Assembly: GCA_933207985.1 (NCBI GenBank)
Contig: OW240913.1
Coordinates: forward strand, 102,851,064 to 102,915,063
Direction of reading: 5' to 3'
DNA length: 64,000 nt
DNA from: Pelobates cultripes
Taxonomy: Eukaryota > Chordata > Amphibia > Anura > Pelobatidae
The notes beneath the pieces are model-generated. The model was not told where the DNA came from. It ran no database searches and saw only the letters and a list, made by a program, of their open reading frames with translations. The translations under genes and the position numbers were made by a program. Positions 35,471 to 46,455 of the stretch are shown piece after piece; position 1 is the first letter of the stretch; the number at the start of each line of letters is the position of its first letter.

Positions 35471-36352
35471 ATAAAATGACATTTAACTTTACTATTCATC
35501 CACTATTAACGCACAGTCCATCATTAAATAGGCTCTGTCACCGTCTCGGTGGCTATAGGGGCAGGGAAAGGTGAGATTTACTTCCCTGACCCTGTCCCTT
35601 GTGCTTGTACCATCCTTTTCTGTCTGGGCCTCCACCTGCTAGGAGCTGACATCGGCGCTGTACGCTCACACATGCACGAGAGTACAGCTTTAAAGTCTAT
35701 CGAGGGTCTGCAAAACCACTGGATCCTACTTAGAAAGAGCTTTTTTTCTCCCCTACAGCGGTCACTCAGGATGGCTGGTGGAAATAACAAGCTTGACAAA
35801 AAGTAACTTCCCCTTTTGTCAAGCAGGGGGAAAATGCATCCATACTTTGTCTCAGTATATCCTTTTGACTATGTTTGAATTTCAGTGAATTTCCGACGCA
35901 GTCAATCTGAGTATTTTATAAAAATTGATCTTTATGAAATACAAATTTTTGTTATGGGTGTGACAGAGCTGCTTTAACATCCCATATAAGGCAAACCAAA
36001 GACATTATGGACAGAGAAGAATACCCGAATATTGAGATCCAGTACAAAGAAGAAAATATAATAAATATAAACAAAGGCAAGTGGCAATAGTAGGTGTATA
36101 ATTAATTAGAAACCCGGGCATATGGAAAAAAGAACCAATAGAGAAAAATAAAATATGGTGCCACTTTGAAGGTTACAATATAGCTAAATGCCATTGTTTT
36201 ATATCCATGTTTATGTAGACACACACTTGTACATAAAAGAGCCTGTGTACATAAATAGAGTGACACAGAGTGCATTTTGTTCAGTGGTTATTTCTGTTTG
36301 GACATATTCTGCTTGGACATTGCCTTTGTTTGTAATTGTCCCAATAATGATA
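35471..36352 (+). other. Intron-like sequence, no gene recognised
   Basis: Between the outer hAT element and the full-length L1. No element ends or coding motifs seen. Confidence 0.5.
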
Positions 36353-37014
36353 CAATTTGACATTTTTTTTTTTTTTTCAATTTGACAATTTTTATTTTCA
36401 CTTACGAAGCAAACTTGGGATACAGAAGGAAGAAAGGGGGGGGGGGGGGGGAACATCCCACATCTCGTTTTACATGACTTCCAGTTTAACATAGTACATA
36501 ACATCGTGTATAACATCATATGCAGCATCACATGTAGCATCTTATGTAGCTTCCTATGTGACTTCGCCTACATTTCTCTGTTTCACAGCGGGCTAGCCCG
36601 CCCTTTGTCTGCATTCGCCACGTCATCCTGTCTCTGCTTAGGGGCCTGCTTAGTCGCCCCGCTATCTATCATCTCTGTTTAGGTTTCCCTGAAGCGACCT
36701 CTTGTACTCTCTGGAAGTTTGCCCTTGAACTAGCTTGCCGTTCCCTGCGTAGGGGGGGGAGGAAGTGGGCTGTGGGGGGGGGGTTTAGGGAGGGGAAAGA
36801 CTGTGATATGCCCTCTTTCCCTACCGGTTTTGCTCTATTCTATACTCGCTATATTCATATCGTTTCCCTGCCCTTCTCTGGTGTTTCCGGTGATTCCTGT
36901 CTGTTCTCGCTCTTCCCCTGGGGTTCCAAGTCCCTGGGCTCCCCTCTGTCTTGAGGGATTCTTGTACGCTTGCTATGTAAATTCTACATGTCGGGCTGGG
37001 TCTGTGACAGTGGG

Positions 37015-40000
37015 CTAGTCTCCGTCTCTGTCTCCTATCCCCTGGAGCGCGGTTTTGTCCTCCCACCTACTGTACGCTTCCTCAAACTTGCGCTTGTTAC
37101 CTGAATTTTTCCTGGCTGTGAGTTCGTAGTGTAAATTGGTGGAGATCTGTCTCGTTAGGGCTATTTTCGTCGGTGCCTTGTCTGACTTCCATTCTCTGGC
37201 TATAAGAGTCAGTGTCGCTATTAGGATGTGAAAGACTAGAATTGTCTCACTGCCCTGGAATCTATCTATGTTCATGAACAGTAGGCCCATTTCTGGGGTG
37301 AGTGTAATATTATCCTCTAGTATCTCATTAAGTAACCTTTCAACCATCTCCCAATAAGGTCTAAGTGTTTCACACGTCCACCATATGTGATACATCGAAC
37401 CTTCTGGTTCCCCACATCTCCAGCACTCGGCTGAGGTTCCTGGGTAAATTTTTGCCAGTTTTACTGGCACCATGTACCACCTGTAATATACCTTGCGCAT
37501 TAATTCTAGACGGGACGTGCATGTGGTCCTTCCTTTGTGTGCCGTGGTGGCGCGTCTCCATTGGGTGTCCTCGAAGTGCTTCCCAATGTCTGCCTGCCAC
37601 GCTGTACTAAATCTGTCTTTGTGTACGGGATCGCCTCTATTTAGGAGTGTGTAGCACAGGGAAATCAGGCCCCTCTTCTGCTTTGGGTTTAAACAAGTCC
37701 TTTCAAACTCCGTGAGTGTGGTCTCCCCCTCTACTGTGGACTTTTGGGCCCCTAGCATGGATTTTAGTTGAAGATACGGGAATATCGATCTGGGGGGCAG
37801 TTCGAATCTCTCTTTAATGATGGGGAATGGGACTATCTGTTGTTCTTCCAGTAAGTCCCTCACATGTGTGCAGCCTCTCCTCGTCCATTCCCTATGGTCA
37901 AATGTGTTGTTTGCTACATGTAAGCATGATAGAGGTGTTGCCGGTGACCACGGTTTCGCAGAGAGCAGTGATTTGTGTGTTCTGTCCCAAGTCCTCAGTA
38001 ATGTTTTCGTGGTGGGTAATATATTGGGTTGGTGGGAGCGTAGTGTTTTAGGTACCCACAACAAGCTGCGGAGGTCCGTCCCTTGAAGCCAATGGTTTTC
38101 TATTTCCAGCCATTGCGGGACCTGTGTTGGGGATTGGAACCCTAGCACTGGGGCTAGTAACGACGCCTGATAATAGATTTTGATATTTGGTAGGGCTAGA
38201 CCCCCTTGGTGAGTGGGTCTATACAGGTGTTTGGCAGCTATTCTCACTCGTTTACGTGCCCATATGAATTTAGTAAGTATCGCCTGTGTTTTGGTTAAGT
38301 AGAAGGTTGGAAGATTGATTTGCAGAGTTCGAAATAAGTATTGTAATTTGGGGAGGATAGACATTTTAAATGCTGCCATCCTGCCCAGCCAGGAGAGGTA
38401 TTTATCTCCCCATGAGGCCAAACTGGCCTCTATCTCTTTTTGTAGGGCTTCGTAGTTGGCCTTAAATAGTCCCCCCATTGTCTTTGTTAATTGAAGTCCC
38501 AGGAAAGAGACGCTGTCCGTCCTCCAGTCCATTACGAACTTTTCCCGCAATACCTGTAGGACGGCATCAGACATCCCAATCCCCATGGCCTGAGTTTTTG
38601 TCACATTTAGTTTGTAATAGGAGCTGTCTCCATATTCTTTTATGACAGTCAGTAGGTTTGGCAGTGAAATCAGTGGTTGTGTTAGGGTCAGGAGCACGTC
38701 ATCCGTGAATAAGTTGGCTTTATATTCCTTTTCCCCAATCTGTACCCCGTGGATAGAGTCATGTTGCCTAATCTTTATTGCCAGTGGCTCTAAGGCCAGA
38801 ACGTATAACAAGGGAGACAGGGGACATCCCTGTCTCGTGCCGTTTGAGATACTAAACGGGTTAGAAAGAAAACCTGCGTTAAGTACCTGGGCTGTCGGAG
38901 CGCTATATAACGCTTTGACCGCGGCTCTAAATTCTCCTGGTATTCCAAATTTTGTCAGGACTGCCTCCAGGAACCCCCAGTGCAGGCGGTCGAATGCCTT
39001 TTCGGCATCTAGGGAGATGACAATCCCTCCCCCCTTGTGTAGTTTGGGTAAACTGTGCAGTATATTCAGGACCTTGCGTGTGTTGTCCGCTCCCTGTCTC
39101 CCTAACACAAACCCAACTTGGTCTTTGTGGATTATCTGAGGTAGGAGACTGCTCAATCTCATCGCATATAGTTTGGCAAATATTTTCGCGTCGGTGTTAA
39201 GCAGGGATATGGGTCTGAAATTTTGTGGGATGGTGGGAGGCTTCCCTGGTTTCTGTAACGTTATGATGTGGGCCAAGAGCGTGTCTGGTGGTAATTTCTG
39301 TACAGCCGTCGCCTCTGTGAATGTGCGCACCAGGTGGGGTGTCAGTATGTGGTGGAATTGTTTGTAGTATGCATTGTCAAGTCCATCCGGGCCTGGGGCT
39401 TTGCCGTTTGGTAGCTGTTTTATTATGGTATGGAGTTCTTCCTCTGTGATGGGTCTAATGAGATCGGTCGCCTGTTGGGTCGTGATTCTTGGGAGATCAA
39501 TCGTGTCCAAGTACTTATTTATGTGTTCCGCCGTGGGCTGGAATGTGGTGTCATGTTTGTTGATGTTGTACAAGTCGGCGTAATAGTTTGCAAATTCATT
39601 GCATATGTCTCTGGGTATCATTTTCTTCTCTCCCGTATGGGATATAAGAAAAGCTATTTTCTGGCTCGCCCTTCGTTCTTGCAGTCTCCTAGCTAATAGT
39701 CTACTAGCTTTGTTCCCTTGCGTGTATTGATTAATTTTCAACCTCTGTAGCATATATCCTGTTTGTTCTATTGCTTTTTGGTGTAGCTTGTTTATAATAG
39801 TGGTGATTTGTAATTTTAGCTCAGCAGAAGGGGAGATTTGGTTTTGTGTGTTTAATTGATACAATTCCTTCTGCCATTGCGTGGTCTGGGCCGAGGATTT
39901 TCTACGTAAATAGGACGCCCTCCTGATAAAGATACCCCTGACTACAGATTTATGTGCCGCCCATAGGGTGCCCTGGGATATATCTGGGGTAGCGTTCTCA

Positions 40001-40821
40001 GTGAAGTAGTTGGTCAAAGTCTCCTCTACCTCTTTCTTGAATGACGGATCATTCAACATGGAGGCATTCAGCCTCCATGGGCTGCGGTGTTTATAGTCAT
40101 ATTGGTCTCTTACTGACAGTGTAACCGGTGCGTGGTCCGACCATGTAATCTGTCCTATGACACAGTCTGTGATTTGGTTTAGGCTTTGGCCATGTATGAG
40201 AAACCCATCTATCCTCGAGTATGTGTTATGTACGTGGGAGAAGTGAGTGTACGTACGCTCCAAAGCGTGGGAAATCCGCCAGGTATCATAATAGTGGTGT
40301 AGGGAGAGGATCTTCTGTAGCTTTTTGCACTGTCTATGCAGTATTTTATATCGTGGGCTGTGTTGGGAAGTGTTAGTGTCCAGTTTTGGGTCCCAAACAT
40401 GATTAAAGTCTCCACAGATAACTGACACTCCTTCGCGGATCGATTCAGTTCTCTGTAGCACCTGTCTCAGAAACGTTCCTTGTAATGTATTGGGTGCGTA
40501 TATATTGGTGATTGTATACATCATGTTGTTAATTGAGCATTTCAGTATTATGTATCTCCCATTGGTGTCTACCTCTACAGAGATCATAGTAAATGCTACT
40601 TGCTTAGAGATTAGTATAGATGTCCCTTTGGACTTTGTGGGGGACGTCGCGTGGTATTGGTGTGGGTAGTCCGAAGTCGTCGGTGGGATATAACCGTCAG
40701 TTCTGTAGTGTGTCTCTTGGAGACAGATAACGTCCGCATCTGTCCTCTTGAGTTCTCTATATAGCTGGTGTCTCTTAACCGGTAGGTTTAACCCTCTTAC
40801 ATTGAGAGAGAAAATTTTCAT
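37015..40821 (-). CDS. L1-type ORF2: endonuclease and reverse transcriptase
   Basis: A 1268-residue intact frame starting with ATG at 40821. It nicks target DNA and reverse-transcribes the element RNA there. Residues 1-235 are an apurinic-type endonuclease with N7, QETH (35-38), GDFN (137-140), SRIDGFL (202-208) and SDHAP (228-232). The reverse transcriptase covers about 465-750: GKAPGPDG, NFRPISLLNTDAKI, the first catalytic Asp in DAEKAFD (605-611), GTRQGCPLSPLL, and FTDD (705-708) in place of the usual FADD. The C-terminal third ends with a Cys/His motif CWRCGEPEGSMYHIWWTC. Length is usual for L1. No stop or frameshift is present; activity is not shown. The clade, L1 or Tx1, is not settled. 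Confidence 0.93.
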   Translation of the reverse strand: MKIFSLNVRGLNLPVKRHQLYRELKRTDADVICLQETHYRTDGYIPPTTSDYPHQYHATSPTKSKGTSILISKQVAFTMISVEVDTNGRYIILKCSINNMMYTITNIYAPNTLQGTFLRQVLQRTESIREGVSVICGDFNHVWDPKLDTNTSQHSPRYKILHRQCKKLQKILSLHHYYDTWRISHALERTYTHFSHVHNTYSRIDGFLIHGQSLNQITDCVIGQITWSDHAPVTLSVRDQYDYKHRSPWRLNASMLNDPSFKKEVEETLTNYFTENATPDISQGTLWAAHKSVVRGIFIRRASYLRRKSSAQTTQWQKELYQLNTQNQISPSAELKLQITTIINKLHQKAIEQTGYMLQRLKINQYTQGNKASRLLARRLQERRASQKIAFLISHTGEKKMIPRDICNEFANYYADLYNINKHDTTFQPTAEHINKYLDTIDLPRITTQQATDLIRPITEEELHTIIKQLPNGKAPGPDGLDNAYYKQFHHILTPHLVRTFTEATAVQKLPPDTLLAHIITLQKPGKPPTIPQNFRPISLLNTDAKIFAKLYAMRLSSLLPQIIHKDQVGFVLGRQGADNTRKVLNILHSLPKLHKGGGIVISLDAEKAFDRLHWGFLEAVLTKFGIPGEFRAAVKALYSAPTAQVLNAGFLSNPFSISNGTRQGCPLSPLLYVLALEPLAIKIRQHDSIHGVQIGEKEYKANLFTDDVLLTLTQPLISLPNLLTVIKEYGDSSYYKLNVTKTQAMGIGMSDAVLQVLREKFVMDWRTDSVSFLGLQLTKTMGGLFKANYEALQKEIEASLASWGDKYLSWLGRMAAFKMSILPKLQYLFRTLQINLPTFYLTKTQAILTKFIWARKRVRIAAKHLYRPTHQGGLALPNIKIYYQASLLAPVLGFQSPTQVPQWLEIENHWLQGTDLRSLLWVPKTLRSHQPNILPTTKTLLRTWDRTHKSLLSAKPWSPATPLSCLHVANNTFDHREWTRRGCTHVRDLLEEQQIVPFPIIKERFELPPRSIFPYLQLKSMLGAQKSTVEGETTLTEFERTCLNPKQKRGLISLCYTLLNRGDPVHKDRFSTAWQADIGKHFEDTQWRRATTAHKGRTTCTSRLELMRKVYYRWYMVPVKLAKIYPGTSAECWRCGEPEGSMYHIWWTCETLRPYWEMVERLLNEILEDNITLTPEMGLLFMNIDRFQGSETILVFHILIATLTLIAREWKSDKAPTKIALTRQISTNLHYELTARKNSGNKRKFEEAYSRWEDKTALQGIGDRDGD

Positions 40822-41538
40822 GGGGGTTTATACCCAATGGCTTTTATAAGGGTCATCCATGGAATTAAAGACCAGTGCGGCCTTCCCTGAAGTGAGGGTA
40901 GGAATCGGGCATAATTCACTCGCTGGGTTAGGGATGGGTAGGTGGGCTGGGGTACCTTTGCAGGGACTGAGGCCCAGTGTGTTGGATCAGCTGTGTGGAC
41001 TCCCTGTAGGTATTGGGGGCTGGACATGGGGTGGCAAGTCTCCACGAGACCGGGGTGGGGGGTGGGACAAGGTAATAACTGGGAAAACATATAAAACATA
41101 TACACAATAAACAGGTGTGCCATTCTCGGCCTAGGTACTCCTGGTACCTGTGGAGGGGGAAGTCCGAACTTCCTTCCTGTGGGGTGTGGACCCCGAGTCG
41201 ACCCACTCTATGGCTTGCTAAGTGGTCTGTGAGTATTGGCGCTTAGCCGGGTATTAATGCCCCCTGTATGGTACAGTGAAGCGTTGTGAGACCTGCATAC
41301 CCACATAGGTATAAATGCCTGTATATAATTAAAGTATATAGATATATAATTTATTTTTTTATTTTTTTTCTCAATTTCTACACATGCCTAACATGTCTAG
41401 GTATGACATTAACATTCAACATAGGTTATAACAATTATACGATACCCCCAGCTGACTTCATGGTCCAGTTATCAGGACCGGCCACACAACCAGCTCCTGC
41501 GGACGCTCGTATATCTGAGTTAGTTGTGGTGTAGTCTT

Positions 41539-42495
41539 TTATGTCAGTCTCTTGGACTTTCTCCAGTCTTTGGAGGCGGTTTGTGTCCTCTTTGGGCTTC
41601 GTTGCTGGTTTGGTTCAGTGAGACCCCATCTTTGTAGCAGTAGGGCTCCTTCTTCTGGCGTGTTGATAGCTGACACTTTCCCTCCTCTGGACACCAGGAT
41701 CTTCACCGGGTATCCCCAGCGATATGGCAGCTTGTGGCGTCGGAGTTGTTCTGTGACTTCTCTAAATTCTCTCCTTCGTTTCAACGTGTATGTTGATATG
41801 TCTGCAAACACTAACAGTCCCCCATGCGGTTCAGGAAGCGTCTTCTTCGCTCTGCTTGCTTGTAGCACTAATTCTTTCACATGGTAGTAGTGCATTCTGA
41901 TGAGGATGTCTCGTGGGGTGTCTGGAGGTAGAAAACTGGGTTTGGCGGTTCGATGGTACCTGTCCATGAGCAGCAGGTCTAGCGGTATGTCTGGCGCCAG
42001 CGCTTTCAGCAGATTTGTCAGATAGGCCGCCAGCTCTGCGGGTCCCACCTCCTCGCTCACTCCGCGAATTCGCAGGTTGTTGCGGCGAGCTCTGTCCTCA
42101 ATGTCTGCCAGCTTTATCTCATACTGCTGCATACGGTTTTGTATCCCTGCCATTTCTTCTTCCATCCCCCTGCGTGCCTCCTCTAGCTCTGCCACTTTAA
42201 CTTCAGTCCCAGCAGTTCTCACCTCCAGTTCTTTTAGGTCATCATGTAGTGCTCCAATTGTGGATTTGAAGCTATTCTCCAATCTTGCAGACATTTGTTC
42301 TAGCAGTGTCTGCATCACCTCTTGTGTGAGGGGGCCAGCTGCCACTGTGTCTGTGTGCAGTGATTCACCAGCCTCCTCGGCGCCATCTTGGCCCTCATCC
42401 TGCATCAAGACCTGTCTCCCCTGGTGTGTCCGTGCGGCAAAAAATGCACTCCGGTCCGTTTTTTCCGCCTGCCTTTTCCCCTTGCTTTGCGACAT
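41539..42495 (-). CDS. L1-type ORF1 RNA-binding protein
   Basis: A 318-residue protein beginning with ATG at 42495. L1 ORF1 proteins coat the element RNA as trimers and help in priming. The N-terminal 50 residues are polar; residues about 55-135 form a heptad-rich coiled coil (EVMQTLLEQMSARLENSF... to ...IEDRARRNN); RARRNNLRIRG near 134-144 begins the RRM-like domain, with DRYHRTAK at about 178-185; the C-terminal domain with FREVTEQLRRHKLPYRWGYP follows. The order and the RARRNNLRI motif are those of L1-type ORF1. The frame is uninterrupted, and it lies upstream of ORF2 in the same element. Confidence 0.9.
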   Translation of the reverse strand: MSQSKGKRQAEKTDRSAFFAARTHQGRQVLMQDEGQDGAEEAGESLHTDTVAAGPLTQEVMQTLLEQMSARLENSFKSTIGALHDDLKELEVRTAGTEVKVAELEEARRGMEEEMAGIQNRMQQYEIKLADIEDRARRNNLRIRGVSEEVGPAELAAYLTNLLKALAPDIPLDLLLMDRYHRTAKPSFLPPDTPRDILIRMHYYHVKELVLQASRAKKTLPEPHGGLLVFADISTYTLKRRREFREVTEQLRRHKLPYRWGYPVKILVSRGGKVSAINTPEEGALLLQRWGLTEPNQQRSPKRTQTASKDWRKSKRLT

Positions 42496-42689
42496 GCTCG
42501 TTGGGGTATATGGTGCCCCGTTTTTTCGTGGCTAGCCGCCAAATTACTCCTCTGTGGGTGCCGTCGGAGCGGAGCGCTCAGCACATGCGACCGCTCAGTA
42601 CCGCCGCCAGGACCCAATTTGACATTTTTGAGAAATAAAACACTAAATTGCTGTTCTAAACAATATTTGGTTATTTTTAACATTAAGAT

Positions 42690-42930
42690 AACATAGTTAT
42701 CTACATGGGGACGCGGCATTTTCCTCATAGAGATGCATTGATTCAATGCATCTCCATGAGGAGGTGCTGATTGGCCAAAACGGCGTTTGGCCCCATCCCT
42801 TGCAGATTTTAGCCAATCTAATGCTTTCCCCATGGGAAAGAATTTCATTGGCTAAAAATCGGCAATTCTGATGATGTCACCAAGCTAGCACCGGCAGATC
42901 CGCGCAGTGCTGGAATTAAGGTGAGTTTTA
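42690..42930. mobile_element. MITE fragment with GAGATGCATTGATTCAATGC core
   Basis: Matches the inner part of the MITE at 47658-48125, including CCTCATAGAGATGCATTGAT facing ATCTCCATGAGG and GATTGGCCAAAA. Confidence 0.6.
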
Positions 42931-43104
42931 ATTGCCTTATCTGTTTGCACTTTAAAATAACTCTGATAATAAAACAATAAAAAGTAATATCTGTATAAGA
43001 TTTCACTTTTCAACATAAAGACTGGACATTCTCTAGTTCCCTTAGTTGATGGGCAAGATTCAATTTCATTGTACCACTTCCCATCATCTATGGTGTCTCG
43101 AGTA

Positions 43105-43163
43105 TTAAAGGAACACTATAGAGTGAGGCACACAAACTTGTATTCCTGACCCTATTATGTTAA
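43105..43163. mobile_element. Solo terminal hairpin of a T2-like MITE
   Basis: TTAAAGGAACACTATAGAGTG faces CCTGACCCTATTATGTTAA with TTAA at both ends, like 22467-22527 but more diverged. The following 40 bases also resemble the MITE interior, so it may be a truncated element. Confidence 0.6.
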
Positions 43164-45885
43164 AACCACCATCTAGCCCCCGTGGCTCCCTATTTAGGGA
43201 ATAGCCCCCTGGTCATTCTAGTAACTGTGTCCACTAATATGTCTGCAACATTCTGCTTGTCGTGTAGTTTTATGGTTTCCTACCAATGATCAGTGATTAC
43301 AGTCTAATCCAAATCCACCATTAAATGATGCCGTACTGTAGACACGTTGTTTGGGTTGTTATAATGTTAATGTTTTTTCGAAGCACACTGAAGCATTCCT
43401 ACCCCCTTTGTGCTGCTGGTGTTTGATTTATTGCTCAAACCTTTCATTGGAAGCCCATATAACTGAAATGTGTTTTCATCCCCCAAAGCTGAAACCCATA
43501 AAGAAAGAAAGAGAGTGTTTTAATGAACATACCCTGCAGAATCCGTTCCTTGAAGCTTTGGTCATTCATGTGAATCAAAGCTCCTGAAAAGTAGGTCATA
43601 TTGTAAAACTGTCTGAGCCTTCACAGATTATAGCATTCAGCAGTTTTCTCAGATGATCATTTGTGTCATTGAGGGAGGTGTGAGTGTAACTATTAAAAAT
43701 AGAAAATATTTTTATTAAAAAAGGAAACTAAAATATGTTCTTTTTAGTAGAAGATAAATTACATGGTGATTGGATTTGTGATGTCCAATGGCAATAAAAA
43801 GCTTTCTGGGAATTTGCGAGAGGTAACTTGCAATTTTTCCACTGTGTTCCATGGTTTTAAGGCACTGTTATCTTTTTTTATATTTGTTAAATTGTAATAA
43901 ATTCCTTGTTAAAGCATGAAAAAAAATAAAATAATGCATGGGACGTGTCTAATTTGCTTTTTAATTACCATTATTAAAATATTCCCTGTGGTTATATTCT
44001 GCTGTTACACAGAAGTGATGTTGGAAGGAAGGGATAACCTGGCTTTTTTTAGGGGGTGGAGGGGACTACAGATTGATGTTCAGGAACAATCGGTCTAGTA
44101 TGGCGGGTTCTGGGAGATCATATCTGGATTACGACTCCAATAATGCACAGGTAGCCTATATCACGGCTCTTGCATAAGACACCAGGTGCTGAGGCATTAT
44201 TTGCATACTTATTAATATACACCAGATAGCTCTGTACAGCAAGTTGACTTAGTTGTCCAAAAGGGAAATAGATACATATAGTACATACAAATCATTAACC
44301 TCCATAACTTTAACTGCAGCATGAGAACATTTTTTATTTGTATTTGAAGACATTTCAGAATAGATATCGATCTGAACTTCTCTTGCAGCTGTGGGAATCT
44401 AAACCCACGTGAAGATGGTAAATTGCCTAAAATTTTTTCCATTTCTCAATAATAAGACAATTATTGCTGAAGGTTGAATTTTCTATGCAACTTGGTTCCA
44501 GATTTACTAAAGAGATATTGTAATATAGGCTATAGAAATGTGCTTGATCGATCTTTAGTAAAAAAAAACAAACATACAAATAGTAGGAGGCTCATACATA
44601 TATCTAAGTGGATTTTTTTTGTTTAATTATACTGTAAATAGTCAGCACGAGTCGTTCAAGGCAGGAAACATTATTATATAAGGGTTGAGCCAAGTCTGGA
44701 GAAAAATATCTATTAATCGTTATTTACAAATGGGGAGAACAATATTGAATTTAAAAAAAAAATAAAAAAATGTGACGATATTGCATCAATAGTCATTTCT
44801 TTGTTTAATCACTTTGAGTACTATATGATCATTTGGATTAGTGTTAGAGAGATACTATGTCTCTGGCTTATAATTTACATATCCAATCTTGCTTCCAAAC
44901 AATTATGGGTTTAACAAAAACAAAACCGCAAACCAAAAAAAAAAAAGGTTTTCATCTTATTCACATCTTCCAATATAATATCCGTACTGCATTTTTGTTG
45001 TTGTTGTTGTTGTTGCTCACTCTTGCTATTTATTTGACAATTAATAGTTTACTCACCCTTAAATACAGGACTATTGTTCTGTGCAGAGTAATAGCTTTTA
45101 CTGTGTTTTCCTGCAAATAGTCTTCTGCCTAGGCCTGATCTCTGCAATTTTGTAATTGCTTCTGTAATCTTTCATGTAATCTGACGGTTTACCAAGCCTG
45201 TTTGTTTTTATGTGTGGTTACATTTTGGTTGAATGGCCTGGATATATGAAAGCTTGCGGAGGGTCCCCCCCCCCAGTCTGTGCAGCTACATTTGAGATCG
45301 CTTTGTGATCCCTTGAGCCTATGTAATGACATCTTTAACCCTTTAAAATGGGAATGCATTTCTCTGATGCTAAGATACATTATACTCATTAAAAAAATGT
45401 GAATTTAGCCATATGTGTAAACTTAGTCCATCTGACAATCTTTCTAATTGTAACAATAGACCAAAGAAGGTGTTTTGTTTTCACTGTACCTCTTTGCATA
45501 TTCAAGACTATTTTACCATTTTCTCTTTCATAAGGATATTTCTCATACCTCCAGGGTAGGACTTATGTCCCACATGGCCAATTTGGATCAATTTGGGGAG
45601 ATCTAAGCTTGCATCATTAAAACAGCAGTTGTCAGCTATTTCTATAAATTCTATTGTAAGTTGGTACAGTGTGTTTAATAAATAATCATGTTTGTAAACA
45701 TTATATTTAGCCCCTGGCAACAGTGATACAATTATGATAAATGTCCACAACAAAATGTCTCTATCTACAATTGTGAAATACAACAGCAATGAAAGTATCC
45801 TTCTTTTGATATTTCCCTATTTGAACTTTAATGTTGGCTCTTGTTAGTGTATCCCATATCCCTCTTTCGAGCACATTAATTTGAA
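43164..45885 (+). other. Intron, no gene recognised
   Basis: Long AT-rich stretch. A short (TTG)n microsatellite lies at about 44995-45015. No exon or element ends were identified. Confidence 0.5.
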
Positions 45886-46455
45886 GGACAGTTTGGATGC
45901 CATAACAACTTCAAATGAAGTTGTTATGGTGCAAGGAAGTTCCTGGCACTGGCTCCTCTTTAGGGCTTAAGGTGTTCATGAACAGTTTAACCCCAAAACC
46001 TGTCTTCCAGTGCTGGATCACTCTGCCACCCTGTAATTTCGCTATCTGTACTCTTACATAACGGAAGGGTCTGGCAGGGGTGCCCCTGATTGGCTTAAAG
46101 CTAGAACACAGACTTTGGGGTTAAACCTATCATGAACGGTTTAACCCCTAAAGGTGAGCCAGCACCAGGGACCTTATGGCAACATAACATAACCTAATCT
46201 CTGTAAACTATTCTAGTAACCTACTCTTTCCCGTACATTAAATATCCTACCCATACCGCTTGTGCCACTTTACCCCCACTCCCTCTGAAATGTAAGCTTG
46301 TTTAAACAGGGCCCTCAGTCCCCTCTGTTCCTGTGCATCCAACTCGTCTTATTGCAAATAGTCCACATATTGTACAACGCTACAGAATTTTTTGCGTGTT
46401 ATAAATAATAATTTTTCGATAACGTTTTTAGGATGCCCGGAGTTTTCCTTTAAGG
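45886..46455. mobile_element. MITE with a nested L2 tail
   Basis: Starts with a strong hairpin CCATAACAACTTC / GAAGTTGTTATGG (45899-45931) and ends GGAGTTTTCCTTTAAGG. GGTTTAACCCC-type motifs appear twice inverted (45980-46150). An L2 3' end occupies 46270-46418. Ends are approximate. Confidence 0.5.
46270..46418 (+). mobile_element. L2-type LINE 3' tail
   Basis: TGTAAGCTTGTTTAAACAGG, CTGTTCCTGTG, then TTGTACAACGCTACAGAATTT and TATAAATAATAAT follow the same order as the tail of the L2 remnant at 55595-55738. Confidence 0.7.

Larger units (their letters stand above)
36368..42614 (-). mobile_element. Full-length L1/Tx1-like LINE
   Basis: A 6.2 kb minus-strand element flanked by an exact 15-base duplication CAATTTGACATTTTT at 36353-36367 and 42615-42629. 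From its 5' end (42614) it has a short leader of about 120 bases, ORF1, a spacer of about 720 bases, ORF2, and a 3' region of roughly 640 bases that is C-rich on the sense strand (G runs on the + strand at 36433-36450 and 36749-36797), then the poly-A (T run at 36363-36377). Both ORFs are open, so this is either a young copy or a potential source element. Confidence 0.92.

Noticed and set aside
38642..39139. 165-codon frame on the + strand and other frames antisense to the L1
   Set aside because: Shadow of ORF2 on the opposite strand; no independent support.
42077..42535. 152-codon + strand frame antisense to L1 ORF1
   Set aside because: Shadow of the coiled-coil region.
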